A DNA stretch of 64,000 nt from Phoebastria nigripes (GCA_035582835.1 JAYKAV010003103.1:319473-383472), one strand, 5' to 3'. Positions 13,701 through 28,379 are shown, counted from the first letter of the stretch. Notes: a model not told the origin generated them from the letters alone. Made by a program: numbers and translations.

Positions 13701-15685
13701 ACACTTCTGTCACAGAACAGCAAGCTTATTCTGGATTAGACTCATTTGGAAGTCCAGGCAGCCCTTCTTTCCCTATAAGAAATCTTGATCCCCCTCTAGT
13801 TTGACTCTTACTACCCTTGGTTCTGCATGAAGGCCAGGGGCACTGAAATGCTTGGACTACCATTGTACCAGTACATCCATTTGTCTCTGGGTATCTATAT
13901 CCCTTTATATGACAGAATAAAGTTGACGACAAAAGAGCTGGCACAGATTATTCCATCACATACCTTCTACAATACAGGACCAGAACTGAATTTGCAGGGG
14001 AGTAAAAGTACAAGAGAAAAATGAGCCAAAATATGANAAATATGTGGAGAAAGCATGGACACAGCTCCATTGTTTTATATGCTAGTTAGTCATGTTGGAA
14101 GAGGAGAAAAACTCTTTAAGAGAGTTGCCTTTCTGTTTTCACAACCAGGAGGCTTTGACACTTTGTTTTGATGAGGTAGAGTGTCTTCTAGTGCCTGCTC
14201 TGGGACAGTGCACCTCTTTCTTATTGAGCTTACAGTTTTTTTAAAACTTATTTTTTTACGTTCTTAGAGTTTATTCAACAGACAGAGAGGATCATAAACA
14301 TAGTCACTGGACATATGGCCCTGCATGTGAAAATCTACCGGTCTAAAGTTTGAACAATATGGGCTACTGAGAAGCAGGCACTTTAGTTCTCTGCACTTTT
14401 TGCACAGACTCAAGAAATGAAAAGTTTCACTTCATTCTGCCTATACTGCTCACTAAACAACTTTTTCTGACAGAAAAGTTTATATCACTTTAAAAGTCAG
14501 ACTGAAGAAAAAATAGAAATAATAGTACAAAACAACATGATGAAGGTTGCCACAAAAATGCATGCAATATATTAACAAAGACCTACTTTCAAAGCTCAAC
14601 AGCACTTAAGAAAAGTAAGCTACTAAGGAAGGTCTTGAAAAACACTTCCTTTGTGAAGATGGTGGTACAGTAAGGTAAACTGCCTTACACAGGTGTTAGT
14701 GCAAACTCTACAGTCTAAAATAAGGATTTCAGGAAGGGATCTTTTAGGTTCCTAATCTGGGATTGTGTGACCTATGATTTTTATTTAGCATCCACAGATT
14801 TCACTGTCCAAATAGGATTCCCTAAAGGAGCTCAGAATTTGCTGAGTGTTCACCCTCAGAAAATGCATCTCCTTAGGGCATTCTTCAATGTATGGGGGGA
14901 GGTGGTGTAGACTGGGAAGGTGAAAAATGTTACCACTCCCTCTGCCTGCCCTGTTCCCCTGCACAAGTTGCTTGTTAGTCAACTGAAGAGGCTGAGCTGA
15001 CAGTATGCTGCTGCCACGGTTCAGGATCTGATTCTGGAACAGCAGGGATGGGGGACACAGTAACCTTTTCAGCCATCCCAGTCTTAGCCTTCTTGTCAAT
15101 CAAAGCCCTAAGAATACACTGAAAAAACAGATTTTCTGAGGGTGGGCACTCAGCAGTTTCTAAAAATCCAACTCTTTGAAAAAGTCTCATTTAGACACTC
15201 ATCAGTTAGAGCCCTTAAATTTGGTGCACAGCCCTTAATCGGCAAAATCTTTATACGGTTCTACAGCTTGGGCAGCTAAAGCTGTTTGACATTTAAAAGT
15301 GCTGATTATCCAGCAAGTCCCATTAATCTTAGTGGGAACACGCTTAGGGTCTGTGGCTCAAACTTAGGAATGTATGCTCAGCCATAAGTATGTGAATAGT
15401 CAATTGATGACAGCATTAGCAACACCTGCCCCCCCNAAAAAAAAAAAAANAACAAAGAAACCAAACCAACACTTTGATTTTTCTTTGCCTTTCCAGGAAG
15501 AATTCCATGCTATCATTTGCTCTGGAATTGATTTAGGCAAGACTGTGTTGACCATTCCTCAGTGATTCAGTATAGCCAGGTATGTTTTGTGTGAAAGATA
15601 CAGAAGAGAGGTATGTTAAATGGTGCTCTGATGTGTCTTCTGCACACTTCGATTCAAAGCATATAGCGTATTAATGCACTCTCTT

Positions 15686-15710
15686 AAAAAAAAAAAAAAA
15701 AGAAAAAAAG
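15686..15710. repeat. Poly(A) tract, A16 then A7
   Basis: A16 followed by G and A7. No processed gene copy is recognised upstream. Confidence 0.85.
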
Positions 15711-18700
15711 AATGTTGCTGAGTGGATCACTGATGTTAATGAGTGACTTCTGTATTCCTTCTCTCACCATTCAGCTCTCTTTCTTTCTTACAGTTTCCCT
15801 TCAACACCAAATAACTACAGAAAGAGTGGGAGTTACAGTTCTGTTTGTCCTTAGCTATTGCAGGTGATAGGAAGATGATACAAAGGTAGTGCCTCAGGCA
15901 TTCTGTTTTTTTTTCTGCACTGAACCTAGTCATACTCTTACAAGATTTTTCACAACAATTAAGTTGGTTTTCCTCCTTAGTGCCGATAAGCACTACTACT
16001 CTGAAATATTATAGAAGTAGTCGGCTAGCCTTTCCCCTCTGCAGTACAAATACTGTCTCCCCTCCCTATAATCAGTGACCAGTGGACCATTTTTATTTAA
16101 AATGTCCTCATGTTTGATTTTGGAGATATAATCCTCCCAACATACACACCTCAGCACATGGTGCATACTTCAGAAAAGTATAAGCACCTCTGAAGGTCTC
16201 CCACCCGCCTAAGAGCCAGTATAAACTAGGTGGCTATCTCTCTGCAGTGGTGTTATGCTCTTCCCTGCATTGGAAGAAATAAGAAATCCTCAGTGGACTC
16301 AGTATCTGGTATGGCTGTCCAGCTCCAACAAACACCTGTCTAATGGAGAAAACTGAGCTTCCTTTCCAGAAGGAAAACAATGCCTCTTAGCTTAGCGATC
16401 AGAACAATCAGTCATGATAATAAGATATATATGGTCTTATCTTGACTCAGTCTGAGCTGCCCTCAGCCTTNGTGTCTCACATTGCAGGAGAGTTTCATAA
16501 CACTAGGTTATAATAACAATAAGAAAGAAGGGGAGAAACAACTTTAGAGATGAGCTGCTACATCACCAAAACCACAAGACTCCTGGGGATGGAAGGAGAG
16601 ACGGTAAGAGGAAATTTGAATCTAACCTAGGAGAATGCAGACCATTGGTCATTGGAATAGGAATGCAAATAATGTACAACCAAAATAGGCTACAAAAAAT
16701 TAAAAGAGCCTGAGGGAAAAAAAAAACCCCAACTAAAACCCAAAAATGATAGGTGTCTACCTTTCCTTCCTACCGTCATAAACCCACACAATGTAGTACT
16801 CTCTTAATGGTCTGATGATTCATGCATTCCTGGGCTGCATGATGACCCAGCTGCATTAGAAAGAGCGAAGAGGGGTCTCAGCCAGAATATGCCATAATAA
16901 GGTGTCATAATTGAGAGTACCTGTAGCTAGAGTTTACCTTCTATTAATTTGTGTTACAAGAAATTAACTCATCTCTTACTGTTCAGATCATTTTTGCCTC
17001 CTTTTATTCTTATTGCTGCTTTTACCACTGTTTCAGGGTTCTCTCTGCAAATAAGAAATCTGTGGGTGTTAACTGTCATCTGGGAAGGACTTAAATCCTG
17101 ATCTGCTTTCCTGTGCTTAGGGTTTCTGTCATCATCTCCTCCTGACAGTCATGGGAGATTAACTGGCTGCCTGTGTTAACCTGAATTGCCATCATATTTC
17201 CCAGAACATATGTCTGCAGGTATGGGTAAATAACTGTAGACACTCAAAGACACCTGTGTGCCTATGGAGTTAAGGTGATTCCAAAAAGCAAGATCACCAT
17301 TTGGGAGTTAGGATTTATTTAGTTTCTTAAATCTCTATTCTGTTAAGGTTTAGGTGAACTTTATCCGTGAAGATGTTTTCTTCCTTAAAACTTGGACAAA
17401 AACACTATCACTTCCATGATGATACTAAGAGGGCAAAGCAGAGCCTGCAGATGAACTGTCCCCTTAATAAAACAGAATCTCTTTCTTAAATGCTTTATTC
17501 ACAAGTAAAATGCTTGAAATAAACTTTTCTGGATCTTTTGTATGTAAGACTACTTGTTCTCTGGAATAAAGTAACGATTTCTGGGAGTGAGTTAGAAGAA
17601 GTGGGTGTTTTCTAAATAGAAAGGTGGAATGATTTTTTTTTCTGAAGCTTTTTAAATTCAGCCTTGCTGCTGCTTTCCTCACATTCAGTATCATTATTGT
17701 TACTCACATACTTACTATTCATAAGTCTAAAATATTTTATTATTTGATTTGTTTTGTTGGATTCTGTTTGGTTATGGCCTGCTGTTCTAAGCCAACTTTG
17801 CAATAGTTTACATTTGTTGTCATAGCAATCATTCAGGTTTTGCTTCCATATTTGCCAGTGCAGACTGCATAACATTTGACTTCATATTCATCAATTGCTG
17901 CTGTTTTATAAACATTAAGCCGTTGATACCTTACTAAGTGAAAATTGTAAATGTCTGTCCTTCCCATTCATACAGTGCTAAATCATGTTCAGGTATCAAA
18001 ATATAAGTTCAGCAAAGATGTAGTTGCATTTATTTCATTCTGATAGTTAATTCCATTAACATGGAAGGCTTAAAAGACTTTCATCTTTTGAAATCTTCTG
18101 CAAAATTGTTCTAAAGCGGCTCTTCAATCCTGCATATATTAGACATCCCCAGCCTTTTGGCTAACAGCTCTAGTGCATGTTTTCTTTTTAAGATAGGCTG
18201 CAAGAATTTTCAAAAGATGTTAATAAGATTCTGGTAATACTTTTTGAGGAATGTGTTTTTCTGTATACCCTGTTTACTGAACTGGTATTCAATATGGCTT
18301 TACAATATTCTGAAAGTATCTTTAGCGCTCATAAGCTGATGTCCAATGGCAGATGCCCGTGCCACTGAAATCCTTACCAAGACTCTGGAAATGTGCCTGT
18401 GTAGACCTATCCACCCACACACACTTCATTTCACATTTATTTCTCACAGAATAACAAAATCTTATTTTGTTTGTATGTCTTGAGCTAGGTTTGATCTGTT
18501 GTCAAACTGAGCTGATGCTAGCACCTCACAAAACAGGTTGTGAAATAACAGCTTCTCATTATAGGCATATTGATTCTCATTTTCTTATTTGTGTTATCAC
18601 TTTCTACAATAAGTATTTTTAAATGACTGTATTATTACAATTTTCCAGGGTAGTTCTGACAACAAATATTATTTTTCCGAGATACACCATTCTTTTCATG

Positions 18701-20104
18701 CCATCCTTTTTATACGCTTCACATTTTGTAATATAACCACTTAACAGGTTCATTTTTCACAGTTTAAGGTTATTCTATATGTAGAACACGCTTTTAAAAC
18801 CTTACTAATTGTTGCTTAAAGAGTTGCTGTTTTGCATTTCCCATGTTCATGTCACTAGCCATGTCAATCTTATTCATCATAAGTGTCATTCATTATGAGT
18901 AAAAATCTTTCAGGCCTCATGGTCTGGCTGAGTCCAAACAGTTAAATAGCTGTTAAATAGTTACAACATGAAGAAAGAAAGAAAAAAAAAATCTGCTAAA
19001 CTACTACTGGAACATAAGCTGTTATCTCACTAGAGCTAGTTCAGGGGTTTCTAACCCACTCCTGCACTAGATTACATGGATATGCTCTGTCTCTCTAGGG
19101 TTTTTAGTGTTTCAGTTGTTACCGCTGAGGAAGTAGGGAAAAGCAAGAACTGCACCTAACTGGAAAGAAGAGTCTGAGGAAGGAAAGAGGAATACAGAAC
19201 AGGGACGTAGGCACAGGTGGACACAGATGGACAGAAAAGACCACAGGACCAAGAAATGCAAAGCAGGGGAGGGCAACCAGGACTGTGCAGTCACAGTAAA
19301 GGAGAAAGATGGAATATGGATCCAGTCAGGAAAGGAGATTAAGAGCTGGTCAAGCAGGGAAATGTTTGGAAGTACAGAGTAAAGGAAATTTAATAATCTC
19401 AGATCACTTCCACTACAAAGTTCATTGAATCAGTACATATTTTTCTCTTCTTTAATCACTGTTGATATGCAAGGCATGGGAACGTGAAAGAGAAATGGTA
19501 AAGAGATCGTACTTTTTGATTGCTTTGAAACTCCTTAGCATTTCATATCTTGGGAGACCTATCCCTATAAAGAATGATAGCAGCTGACAGGGGAGCTTCA
19601 AATAACTTCTGCTACAGTCATGAGTTCTTGCTAATTCTTTAAATCTGATTTTATTTTTCTTACGGTAGATATCTAGAGAATAAAACTACTGTGTTCATCA
19701 TCTGCATGTGTAGGAGTTGGTTTAAGTGATATGACTAAGACCATGATGAAAGAAGGGAGGCTAGAATTCTTCGTGTGCCATGTACAGCATTAACCATAAA
19801 ACTACCCTTTCTCCTCAAAAGTTCTTTTCTTTGTCTCACTTTGTATGTTGAAGTTTCTTCAACAAATGAAGCATGGNAGCTTTGCAAACAAATTGTTTTC
19901 CAATAACAAATTCTGATTTCTTCCCTCAGAATTTTCCCTTGCGTGTCCAAGGCAGCTTCCTGTGGGTGGAAAAATTGGATGATGAATTTTAATTAATACT
20001 CAATTAAATAATTTTTAAATCTATGAGTGTTCAAGCCTTCAAGTTTAATTTTCTTTACTATGACTTGTTATTTATAATGAAGTAAGAAAAGGGATACTGT
20101 TACA

Positions 20105-20590
20105 TTGTTAATAGTACTCAAATGGGGGCTCTCTATAGCATATTTGTTAGGGCACTTTCCCTAACATGCCTTAGGAGTGTTGGTTTCTGATCCAGTTATT
20201 GTGTAGGATATATGCAGTGGGATCCAACATAAAATTGAACAGTGGAGATGGAATCCCAGGCCTGCCAACTTCAAGCTGACTGCCATGGCAAGAAGTTATA
20301 GGCTCACACCTGCATTTGCTGTCTTTCAGTCTTTCTTTGGGCCAGAAAATATTGTCTTTCTGCTGAGTACTCAACTGGTGGGTGGGACTGAATCTCATCT
20401 CCAAATACCCAGCTGCCTAGTGATTAGAGCTGGAGATATGTGTTCATATCTACCCAGGCAGAAAAACGAATTTGGAATTAGCTGTCCCATATCACAAGTG
20501 AAGTGCTCTATTACTGAATTATCGGAGAAAGGAGTGGTATCAGTAGCTCATCCCTTTCTTCCAGTCTTATTTGGAAATATATTAGGTCTC
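20105..20590. repeat. Degenerate old interspersed repeat with tRNA-SINE-like boxes
   Basis: The text 'tgttagggcactttccc' (near 20,146) and 'cctagtgattagagc' (20,416-20,430) resembles the 'agtggttagagcac' box found in tRNA-related interspersed repeats of reptiles. An approximate inverted copy, 'gctctattact', lies at 20,505-20,515. Between them are remnants such as 'cccaggcagaaaaacg' and 'cccatatcacaagtgaag', which recall an old reptilian repeat I know only from memory. The 102-codon plus-strand frame at 20,285-20,593 lies inside and is probably chance. The family name is unknown to me. Confidence 0.35.
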
Positions 20591-21800
20591 TGATCATATT
20601 CTGGGCCCTAATCTCTGCAGAGACACAGAGATATGAATCTCATATAGATTTAAATGTTCCCTGGAGCTGGGAGTTAGGTGACTATATCCTTAGTTCCCAT
20701 TTTTCCCTACAGTTATTCTTACTGTCATTTTTTTGGTGTTGACCTTTGTATATTCCACTCTTTAACAACAAGTTCTACCCAAATAAAGCACAAAGCACCT
20801 AGCTGTCTGTACTGCACAGTATGAATTTCACTAAGTAGCTGTGGCATAAATTTCCCTTGTGAATGTATAGCCTAACAGCCTGTCTCCAGGCAGCAATCAG
20901 GACCCCACTGAGCTTGGCAAGGTGCAGTCACTGATCCAGAGCATTCACAACATAAGCTCATGACAAGACAGAACAGATGGAGACAAAGGTAAATAGCAGT
21001 GTGGTGGGAAACAGAGTAACAACGAAGTTAGGTCCATCTGTTGTTCCAGTAGGCACAGAAAGTATACTTGTCCTCTGTTGTGTCCTGTTGCACCACTTCA
21101 TCTCTTTGGGTACAGCAGGCGGCTTGGCAGGTAAGTGGACAGGGCTACACTTTGACTGAGGGGGGTGTATTTATATGTCAACCCTACCTCCCACACAGAC
21201 TTTGTTTCCTTCATCTCTCTCTTCCTCTCGGCTCTGAACACCGTCCCAGTTCTCTTGGCAAGGTGGATGGGCACAGTGCCCTCAGTGTCTTTTTGGAGCA
21301 GCAGTTAGGTGCTGAGCGAGGAAATCCATGCATAAAGGGCTCAAAGCTTTTCTTTGAGGCAAAAGCTCTCCAAAAAAATAAAATGGTCCAGGAAATGTTC
21401 TCTGGTTCTGAGACCAAGTAGCATGACATAGCTGGTGTCCAAATGGCTACCTTCTCTTATGCTCCAAAGTAAGCTGTCTATATTAAAACTGCTTACGGGG
21501 GGCGGTCTTTGGTGCAAACTGTCCTTCAGCTGTTTCAAAACATTGTGTGGGAACATGCTAGATGGTGCAGGATAAAACTGAGCCATAGATAGTGCAATTA
21601 AGCTGTATCAGTGGTCTCAGGTCAGTGCTTGAGCCCTGCACTTATTTAATTTGCTAATATAGGAACAGTCTGAGCAAATAGACCTACTTGATACTTTATG
21701 AAAGATGCAAAATGAAGGGATAAAATGCAGGCATGTGGGGAAAAGACTTAAATAGTTGGAGGAGTTTTGAAGGTTTATGACAAACTATCCCTTTCAACTG

Positions 21801-21835
21801 TTTTGGTTTGGTTTGGTTTGGTTGGTTTTTGTTTT
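21801..21835. repeat. (GGTTT)n simple repeat
   Basis: Four GGTTT units followed by GGTTGG and a T run, seen directly. Confidence 0.9.
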
Positions 21836-23626
21836 TAGGATGGGGTGTCAGTTTTATCCAGGAAGAGGTGACCTTCCNGTTCAGAAATCCTGAATGCTGG
21901 ATCATTGTAAATAAAACATCGACTTTCTTAGTAAGGCACTAAATGGAAAGCTGTGAAAATCATTCAGGTTAGAGGCAGTTGTCATTAAATTCCTGTGCTT
22001 TTATTACACTGCAATACTGCAAAGGGACCATGATTATTTTAGTATTCTACTGCATCTCACATAGCCATCATTCTGTGTGTCATTTAGTCATAGTGTCATA
22101 AATTAGAAGCTTGATTCTCTGAAGTGCTCAGTGTAAGGTGCCAATCACCTTCAACCCCCCAATCCACTAGACTGCTTGCAATAACTCTCCCAAAGATACC
22201 AGCTCCTTCTCATTTTCTGTACCTATAAAATAGTGAAAAAAAAGAAAAAAAAATCAAGCAACCAGACACTTTAGTATTGTGTCTTCAGAAAGGAGGGAGA
22301 TTTATGTATAAAGTATGTATGCATTTGTTTGATTGGGGATGACTTTCCAGCACTGTGGAGATGGGCAACTTCACTTAAGATGATATACCTGATCCTGCTT
22401 TCACTGGGTTGGGACTTGACTGTCATTCAAATACTTATTTTCTGGGTTTTTTTACATTAATTTAACATAAGGCTGCTAGCTATGATCACAGGTGAAAATG
22501 ATTTATAAAACTAACACACTTGTAGCAAAAGGATTATTTTATTATTATAAAGACTTATGCTACCTCTTATTTTTAAATGTTAATTTTAACATTCAAAGTG
22601 GAAGACTGACTTGGGTATATTTACATTTTTGTGCCTACATAAAAATAATTAGGCTGATATTTCATTATCACGGTTATTAGAATAAATGAGAAAATAAAGA
22701 TTGCAATAAGTATCTTGCTATGCTTTAAAAAATNGAGTGTATTAATAGAAGAGATAAAGTAGGCACCAATATTAAAGTGTCATTAGAAAAAATGTCAATA
22801 TGTCATCTAATTTTATCTGAGAGCATACCTTTGATCAGAATACTATGTGAATTCACTCAAAATCCAATCTTCTTTTAATGATATGACAACATTTTGATCT
22901 TCATGTTGTTAAGCAGAATATAAGAGTTCATAGCTAAATACCAAATTCACGACTGCTCAGTATTTTAAATAACAAAATACTTGTGTTTACAAATTACAAA
23001 TTTCATACTAAATTGAATTTTGTTATTGCCATTCACAGACTGTACATGCAAGTAGTCTTCAGTTTGTTTTTTTTAAAAAAACAGTGTTCTAGTTTATAAG
23101 CATAAAAGCTACATTTAAGGTATTAATGGACATATCACCTTTTCCATCGAATCAGTCTATTAAAAACTAACAATTCTTTCAGTTCTAAAGTGAAACTTTG
23201 TAAGCGAGCTNTCTAATCACATAATTCATAAGCAGGGGAAACTCCAGTTGATTTGAATTTTTGTGTAAAACTGCATAACATGGGTGTAAAACCATATTAT
23301 GTGGTCCATTTCTGGATGAAATATTTAGTGATAAAAATACTTACAATATTTTAAGGGTAATTCTGTGTTGCAAAGAATTTTAACTGGAGTCACCCATGGA
23401 CTCTTTCCCCCCTCAAAAAAATCCAAAGCTAATTGCCTAAAACAGAGAGCAATTAAACTAAATCAACACCTCTGGCAACAAATTCTTAAGGAAGCAAACC
23501 TGCTCCTTTTCAGACACAAGTGTACTTACCTTGGCAGATGCTAGTAGAATTTGGAGATGAGGTCTAGCCTGACACTTATTCCAGTGCTCTAAGACAGGTT
23601 CTTGCTAATCTACTGCATATTCATAG

Positions 23627-23648
23627 ATAATAATAATAATAATAATAG

Positions 23649-23694
<46 letters not shown>
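23627..23694. repeat. (TAA)n microsatellite
   Basis: About 22 trinucleotide units, interrupted once by 'tagtgg' near 23,646-23,651. The uninterrupted right block has about 14 units. Long enough to be length-polymorphic. Confidence 0.97.
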
Positions 23695-23695
<1 letters not shown>

Positions 23696-25435
23696 TGAAA
23701 AAGAATTCCCAAGAGCTGTGGGGGACATGAAATTCTGTCTCTATTAACTATTGGCTATTTTGGTGATGATAACTATGCAGTAAGCCCTTTATTTTCTAAA
23801 GGAACTGACATTTGTTGATGTACATAAATAGGCCAGCTGTTCCTTTTTGGGGGGTAACATATAATATACAGTTAAATCTACTCAAATTGCTATAAAAATC
23901 CCAAAAGTAAAGTTGAAAGTCCTTCATTGGGGAACCTGAACTATAAATTCCTAGGTAATTAGAAAGAAAATAATTTTCAGTATAAAGTAATGCATTCAAA
24001 TATTTAAGAATGCTGTTTTATGTTCCCAAATGACAATAATTTAGGAAGTAAGAAATAAAGATATAAAGACAATCATTTTGCTATTTAATAGGGAATGTGA
24101 TGGGTAATGAAGCAAGATTACAATTAAATTCTAGCATGCTGTGTCCTGCAGGAAAAATCAGCTCTAATGTTTCTAACCTTTATCAACTGGCAACACTACA
24201 GTTCTGATCTCCTAAGTAGTTATCTATTCTGTCTGTACGGCATTGACCAGGATTAATACTGCAAGACACTAATGGAATGAATAATCTAGATAATCTTAAA
24301 TGTGTAACACTACGTGGTGATCATAGAATTGCAGAAATACTCTATGGATTGCAACTTCACATGGTCCGAAATATTTAGAGGCAGCGTTTGCCAAATTGCA
24401 ATGTCTAAAATTAGGAACCTGAAGCCATATTCTGTCATCTCACTGTGCAGTCTGACTTTTTCATGAGTACTGAACACTTCTGACCCTATTAATGCTAATG
24501 AGACCTAAAAGCCCAGAAAACCTCTGAAAATCTGGCAACTTTCTTTTATATGGCTAACTTCAATTATCAAAATTAAAAATTATAACTGAGAGTTTTTTCA
24601 GGTTTTCATCGTGTGGTGGGGAAGCAAAATTAAAAGCACAGGCCACTGCTGGTTACTTGGTGCTAGGTGTTTAGTAAAGCAGTTCGCAGCTAATGCCAAC
24701 AAGCTAATGCAATAAATTTTTGAACAATAGCCTTTTAGGGAGACACCATAGGTGGACATCTAACAACAAGTGGAAGCTGGAGCCCAAAGAGGAATTGCTT
24801 TCTCAGCTGTGGACCTGACACATCAACCGAGAGGAACAAGTGTCGTATTCTTCTGGGTCCAACTTATGCTGGTCTAAAGTGGACTGGTGGTGCTGAAGCT
24901 CTGGTTTGTGTCGACATTTGTGTTTTGGAGGAAAGGGATTGCTATCCACCCACTTAACCCATCCTGTTAAGCAACTAAGTTTAGATTACATGCCAGTGAA
25001 CAGTGTGGTTTTGTTTGAGTGACCACCACTCCCAATCTCCCCTTGACAGTTTGCAGACACCTTTCTTCCTACTTTTGTCTGCACCTTGCAGAAAGGAGCA
25101 GTTTGAAAAGAAAGCTATGTAGAGGCATCCTTACAAAATGGTAGAACTGCCTAAACCTCCTTAAAGCTGAGTCATCCCAAATTCATGGAGTGACTGTAAC
25201 ACCGATGGGAAGTCTGGAAATAGAGCAGATATTTAACCTCCCCATTAATTCCCAACACTTTTCTGAATGGCACTCTATTTACACATTATGTTATGTAAAT
25301 ATATCTTTGTGTCATTGGAGAGATGGCTGCATAAAACAGTCAGAAAGGCATACTGTCTAGAGACTGGGAACTATACAAAGAAATTTTCTGTGAGTTTTTG
25401 GTACCCGAGTCATGCAACTGAAGACTTCTTAATTT

Positions 25436-25466
25436 AAAAAAAAAAAAAAAAAAAATAAAAAAAAAT
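25436..25466. repeat. Poly(A) tract, A21-T-A9
   Basis: Seen directly. No 3' UTR-like sequence or AATAAA precedes it, so I do not read it as a retroposed gene. Confidence 0.92.
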
Positions 25467-27737
25467 ACTGCTTATTATCCAAAAGTTAAGTGACTTTCTT
25501 CAAATGTTTTAATGCATTCTTGCATATTACAAAACTGTAATAACTTTTTATTCTATGCCTTTGTAAAATTATTGATGGTCACTTTGTTGTACAGTTTCTC
25601 TTCAGTGAGGTTTAACCAGGTGTCAAGATTTTTCCAGTGGTTTGATCTCAAGCCAGTGGTTAACCAATGTTTTGTACCTTTTAACCCCTGTATCATAAGA
25701 CCAAAGTCACTTGGGAATTAAAAAAGAAATGAGGAGGTCATCCAGTCCATGTTGTTACTAATAACAAATTGCCCTTTATCGTGCACTTCATGCTGTTTTC
25801 CTCAGAATTTATTCCCAGATAGCACAGGTGAGGAGATTTCAATAACTTTTAATCCAAATTAATTCCGGAGCATAATATACCTGATTGCCATTTTTTTCTC
25901 TCTATAATCAGGCTTAATTATTTCCCTTTTAGTCCTATTTTCTTGTTTCAGCTTGACGCAATCATACAGTGAAACTCTGAATAATCATCCCAGTGTTTGT
26001 TGTCTGCCCCCCCCAATACTTCTACTGGTGTAAATGTTTCTTTTTCCAGCCTAAGTCATCATTCATGTGAGAGCTATGCATATGTTTCATTTTTGAAGGA
26101 TTTGGAACATAACTCCACTTGAATTTTAGCTCTGAGAGAGTACACAAATCTGACTACTAGGGTGCAGTGTAGACCTCCACAATTTTCACCAGGTATTCGA
26201 AGCACTGAATATAGTACATTACTGGCCGAAATATTTACGTATCAGTCTTTTTTCTGAAACTGGCTGAAATCTTACACTGCTGAATCAGAAATCACTTTTG
26301 GATAGTATGAATCCCATTTATATCCCATCTATAAATATACATGTTTCCTGTTGGGTAGTTTCCTGAAAGGTCAAATGTGGCTGAATGTCTCTTCTGTCAG
26401 ATTTCCAAGTTGGTCAGTGCTTTGAGGAGGGTCTGCCTGCAACTTTGAAATGGTGAGCTTAAAAAATATTAAAAGGCTTTTGTAAATTTAGAACTATACT
26501 TTCCAAAAATATGGATTTCATAGCCTAAGTAAGAACTACTAAGTGCTCGAACAAAGAATTTTTTAAAAGCAGTATGAGACAGAACAGAAATATAGGAGGT
26601 TTTCAGACAAATCTGTACTCTGCCTACAGTGACCTCACAGGTCAAGTCCTTTCCTTCAGATGTGCTCTCAGTACTGGAATGCAATGTTTTTTGGGGCCTC
26701 AAAAAATCCACCCAGTGCTCTCTGACTCTCCAGGGAAAGAATTGTCTGCCATTACATCTGAGACTCCTTGTTTCTTCTTACCCTCTCCCTGCCCACAGTC
26801 CTTTGGTTTCATGGAAAATGTTCTTTCTCCTTCCAGAGATTCTAATGCGTTAGCCCTGATAACACCAGGAGACAGTCATTAAAAAAAAACAATGAAATTG
26901 TGAACGAGGCATAAAGACAGACATCTGTCTTTGACAGACAACTGTGAGAGCACCACATCTTCCCATCCCTTTAAACAACAGTTTGTCTTCACTGAACTTT
27001 GATTAGATACAAGCAGAGATGATTCAGGTTTACTTAATGGTAGCAGCAGCCTTAACCTCAAATAATTCAACTGTTTAAATTATTTTCATTTTATTCTTGC
27101 ATTATACCTGCATTTGTATTATGAGCTACAATGCAGTGGCGGTGTTTTACTCATTATCTGAGGAAGTACTTGGACCATTTCATGCGATTTTTTGTTTTAT
27201 GTGCATTTGAGATGTTATAAACTGCTAAAAGCTAAAGAAACTGACTGTCTTATTATAGCACAAAACTATGGCACAGTCTAACAATTACAGGAAAGCACTT
27301 TTGTTAACAGACTCTCCAACATTATATATAAACAACAGTGACAAATAACACTTATCTTATTAATACTTCACTACTAATCCATCAGCTTTAACTAAGTCTC
27401 GGATGACCTAAAACTCTCAAGATTTCAGCCAGTACCCTGCCTTAGCTTGCATGCTTCAACAATTTTATTATGTTAGCTTTCTTTCTATGTGCATAATACA
27501 CAGATAAACTGATCCACTGGGGCGCTACCTTGTCTTCAATATTCAGTAGATTAAATGAAGTCCCAGTCTGAGTAAAATGAAAAAAGAAGTAGCAATGGTA
27601 AACACATATACAACATGAAGAAAATAGTATTGTACATCACAAGGGAGAATCAAGCGCAGTTTCAGTATTTGATAATTTTCTCACACTTAAATTATATCCA
27701 AGAATCTTATATGAAAGGCATACATTTTTACCAATAT

Positions 27738-27760
27738 GAAAGTAAATTAAATTTACTTTC
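27738..27760. repeat. Near-perfect palindrome, 11-bp arms
   Basis: GAAAGTAAATT (27,738-27,748) and AATTTACTTTC (27,750-27,760) are exact reverse complements separated by one base. AT-rich; it could extrude as a cruciform, but no function is implied. Confidence 0.85.
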
Positions 27761-28379
27761 TAAGTAAATTGCTGCAGGGACAAAAGAGGATAGAAATGTG
27801 ATTTTTCAGGAATCCAACTTAAAGTCAATATCATCAACTGAACAAAAGTGAACAGTATTCACTGTGTAGTTAGTTACAGGGAAATCTCACCTCAGATCTC
27901 ACCATGCGTGACTGATCAACAAATCCCTACAACAGAAGAAACTCAAAGGAGATGGGCACAGATAATATGCTCATGAAGCTCGGGAGTGAATATAAGGAGT
28001 AACCACAGCTGTTATAAAGAAAGCTAAACTTATCTCATCAAAAAGGAACCACTGGGCTATATCAGTTGAGTGGATCAACTGTTTTTTTAAATGGCCTTCC
28101 CTGAGTTAATCAGGAAGTGTAAATGTCTTCCCAAGCTAGCCAGAGCAGCATGGGGAAGTGTGTAAGTGGCTTAGCCCAACTTAAAGTATAAAAACTGAGC
28201 AACCAACACAATAAACTTTGAAGAGAGCAATGGGCTTGAGCTCACTTCAACTGTATATTCCTTACCAGTGACTAGGGACATCCAGTGTCATGATGGTGAG
28301 CATACAGAGACTTCACCCTGAAGATATGCCTACTTCTTTCGATTGCTTATAGCGGAATTTTAAATACATATCTTAAAAT

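Larger units (their letters stand above)
10185..20104. other. AT-rich intergenic or intronic DNA
   Basis: Nearly 10 kb without a recognisable gene, RNA or transposon. Open frames reach about 104 codons (14,785-15,099, minus) and look random. A pyrimidine-rich stretch lies at about 11,390-11,650. Simple repeats are listed separately. Confidence 0.55.
20591..28379. other. AT-rich intergenic or intronic DNA
   Basis: About 7.8 kb with no recognisable gene, RNA or transposon. The longest open frame is 117 codons (21,068-21,421, plus) and has no domain signature. Several microsatellites and one perfect palindrome are listed separately. Confidence 0.55.

Noticed and set aside
18145..18200. 'agccttttggctaa' resembling the start of U2 snRNA
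   Set aside because: Similarity beyond this word is weak; no continued U2 sequence, tail or target duplication is seen.
21068..21421. 117-codon plus-strand frame, the longest outside transposons
   Set aside because: Composition and lack of any motif fit chance; an overlapping minus frame of similar length exists. No splice or promoter context.
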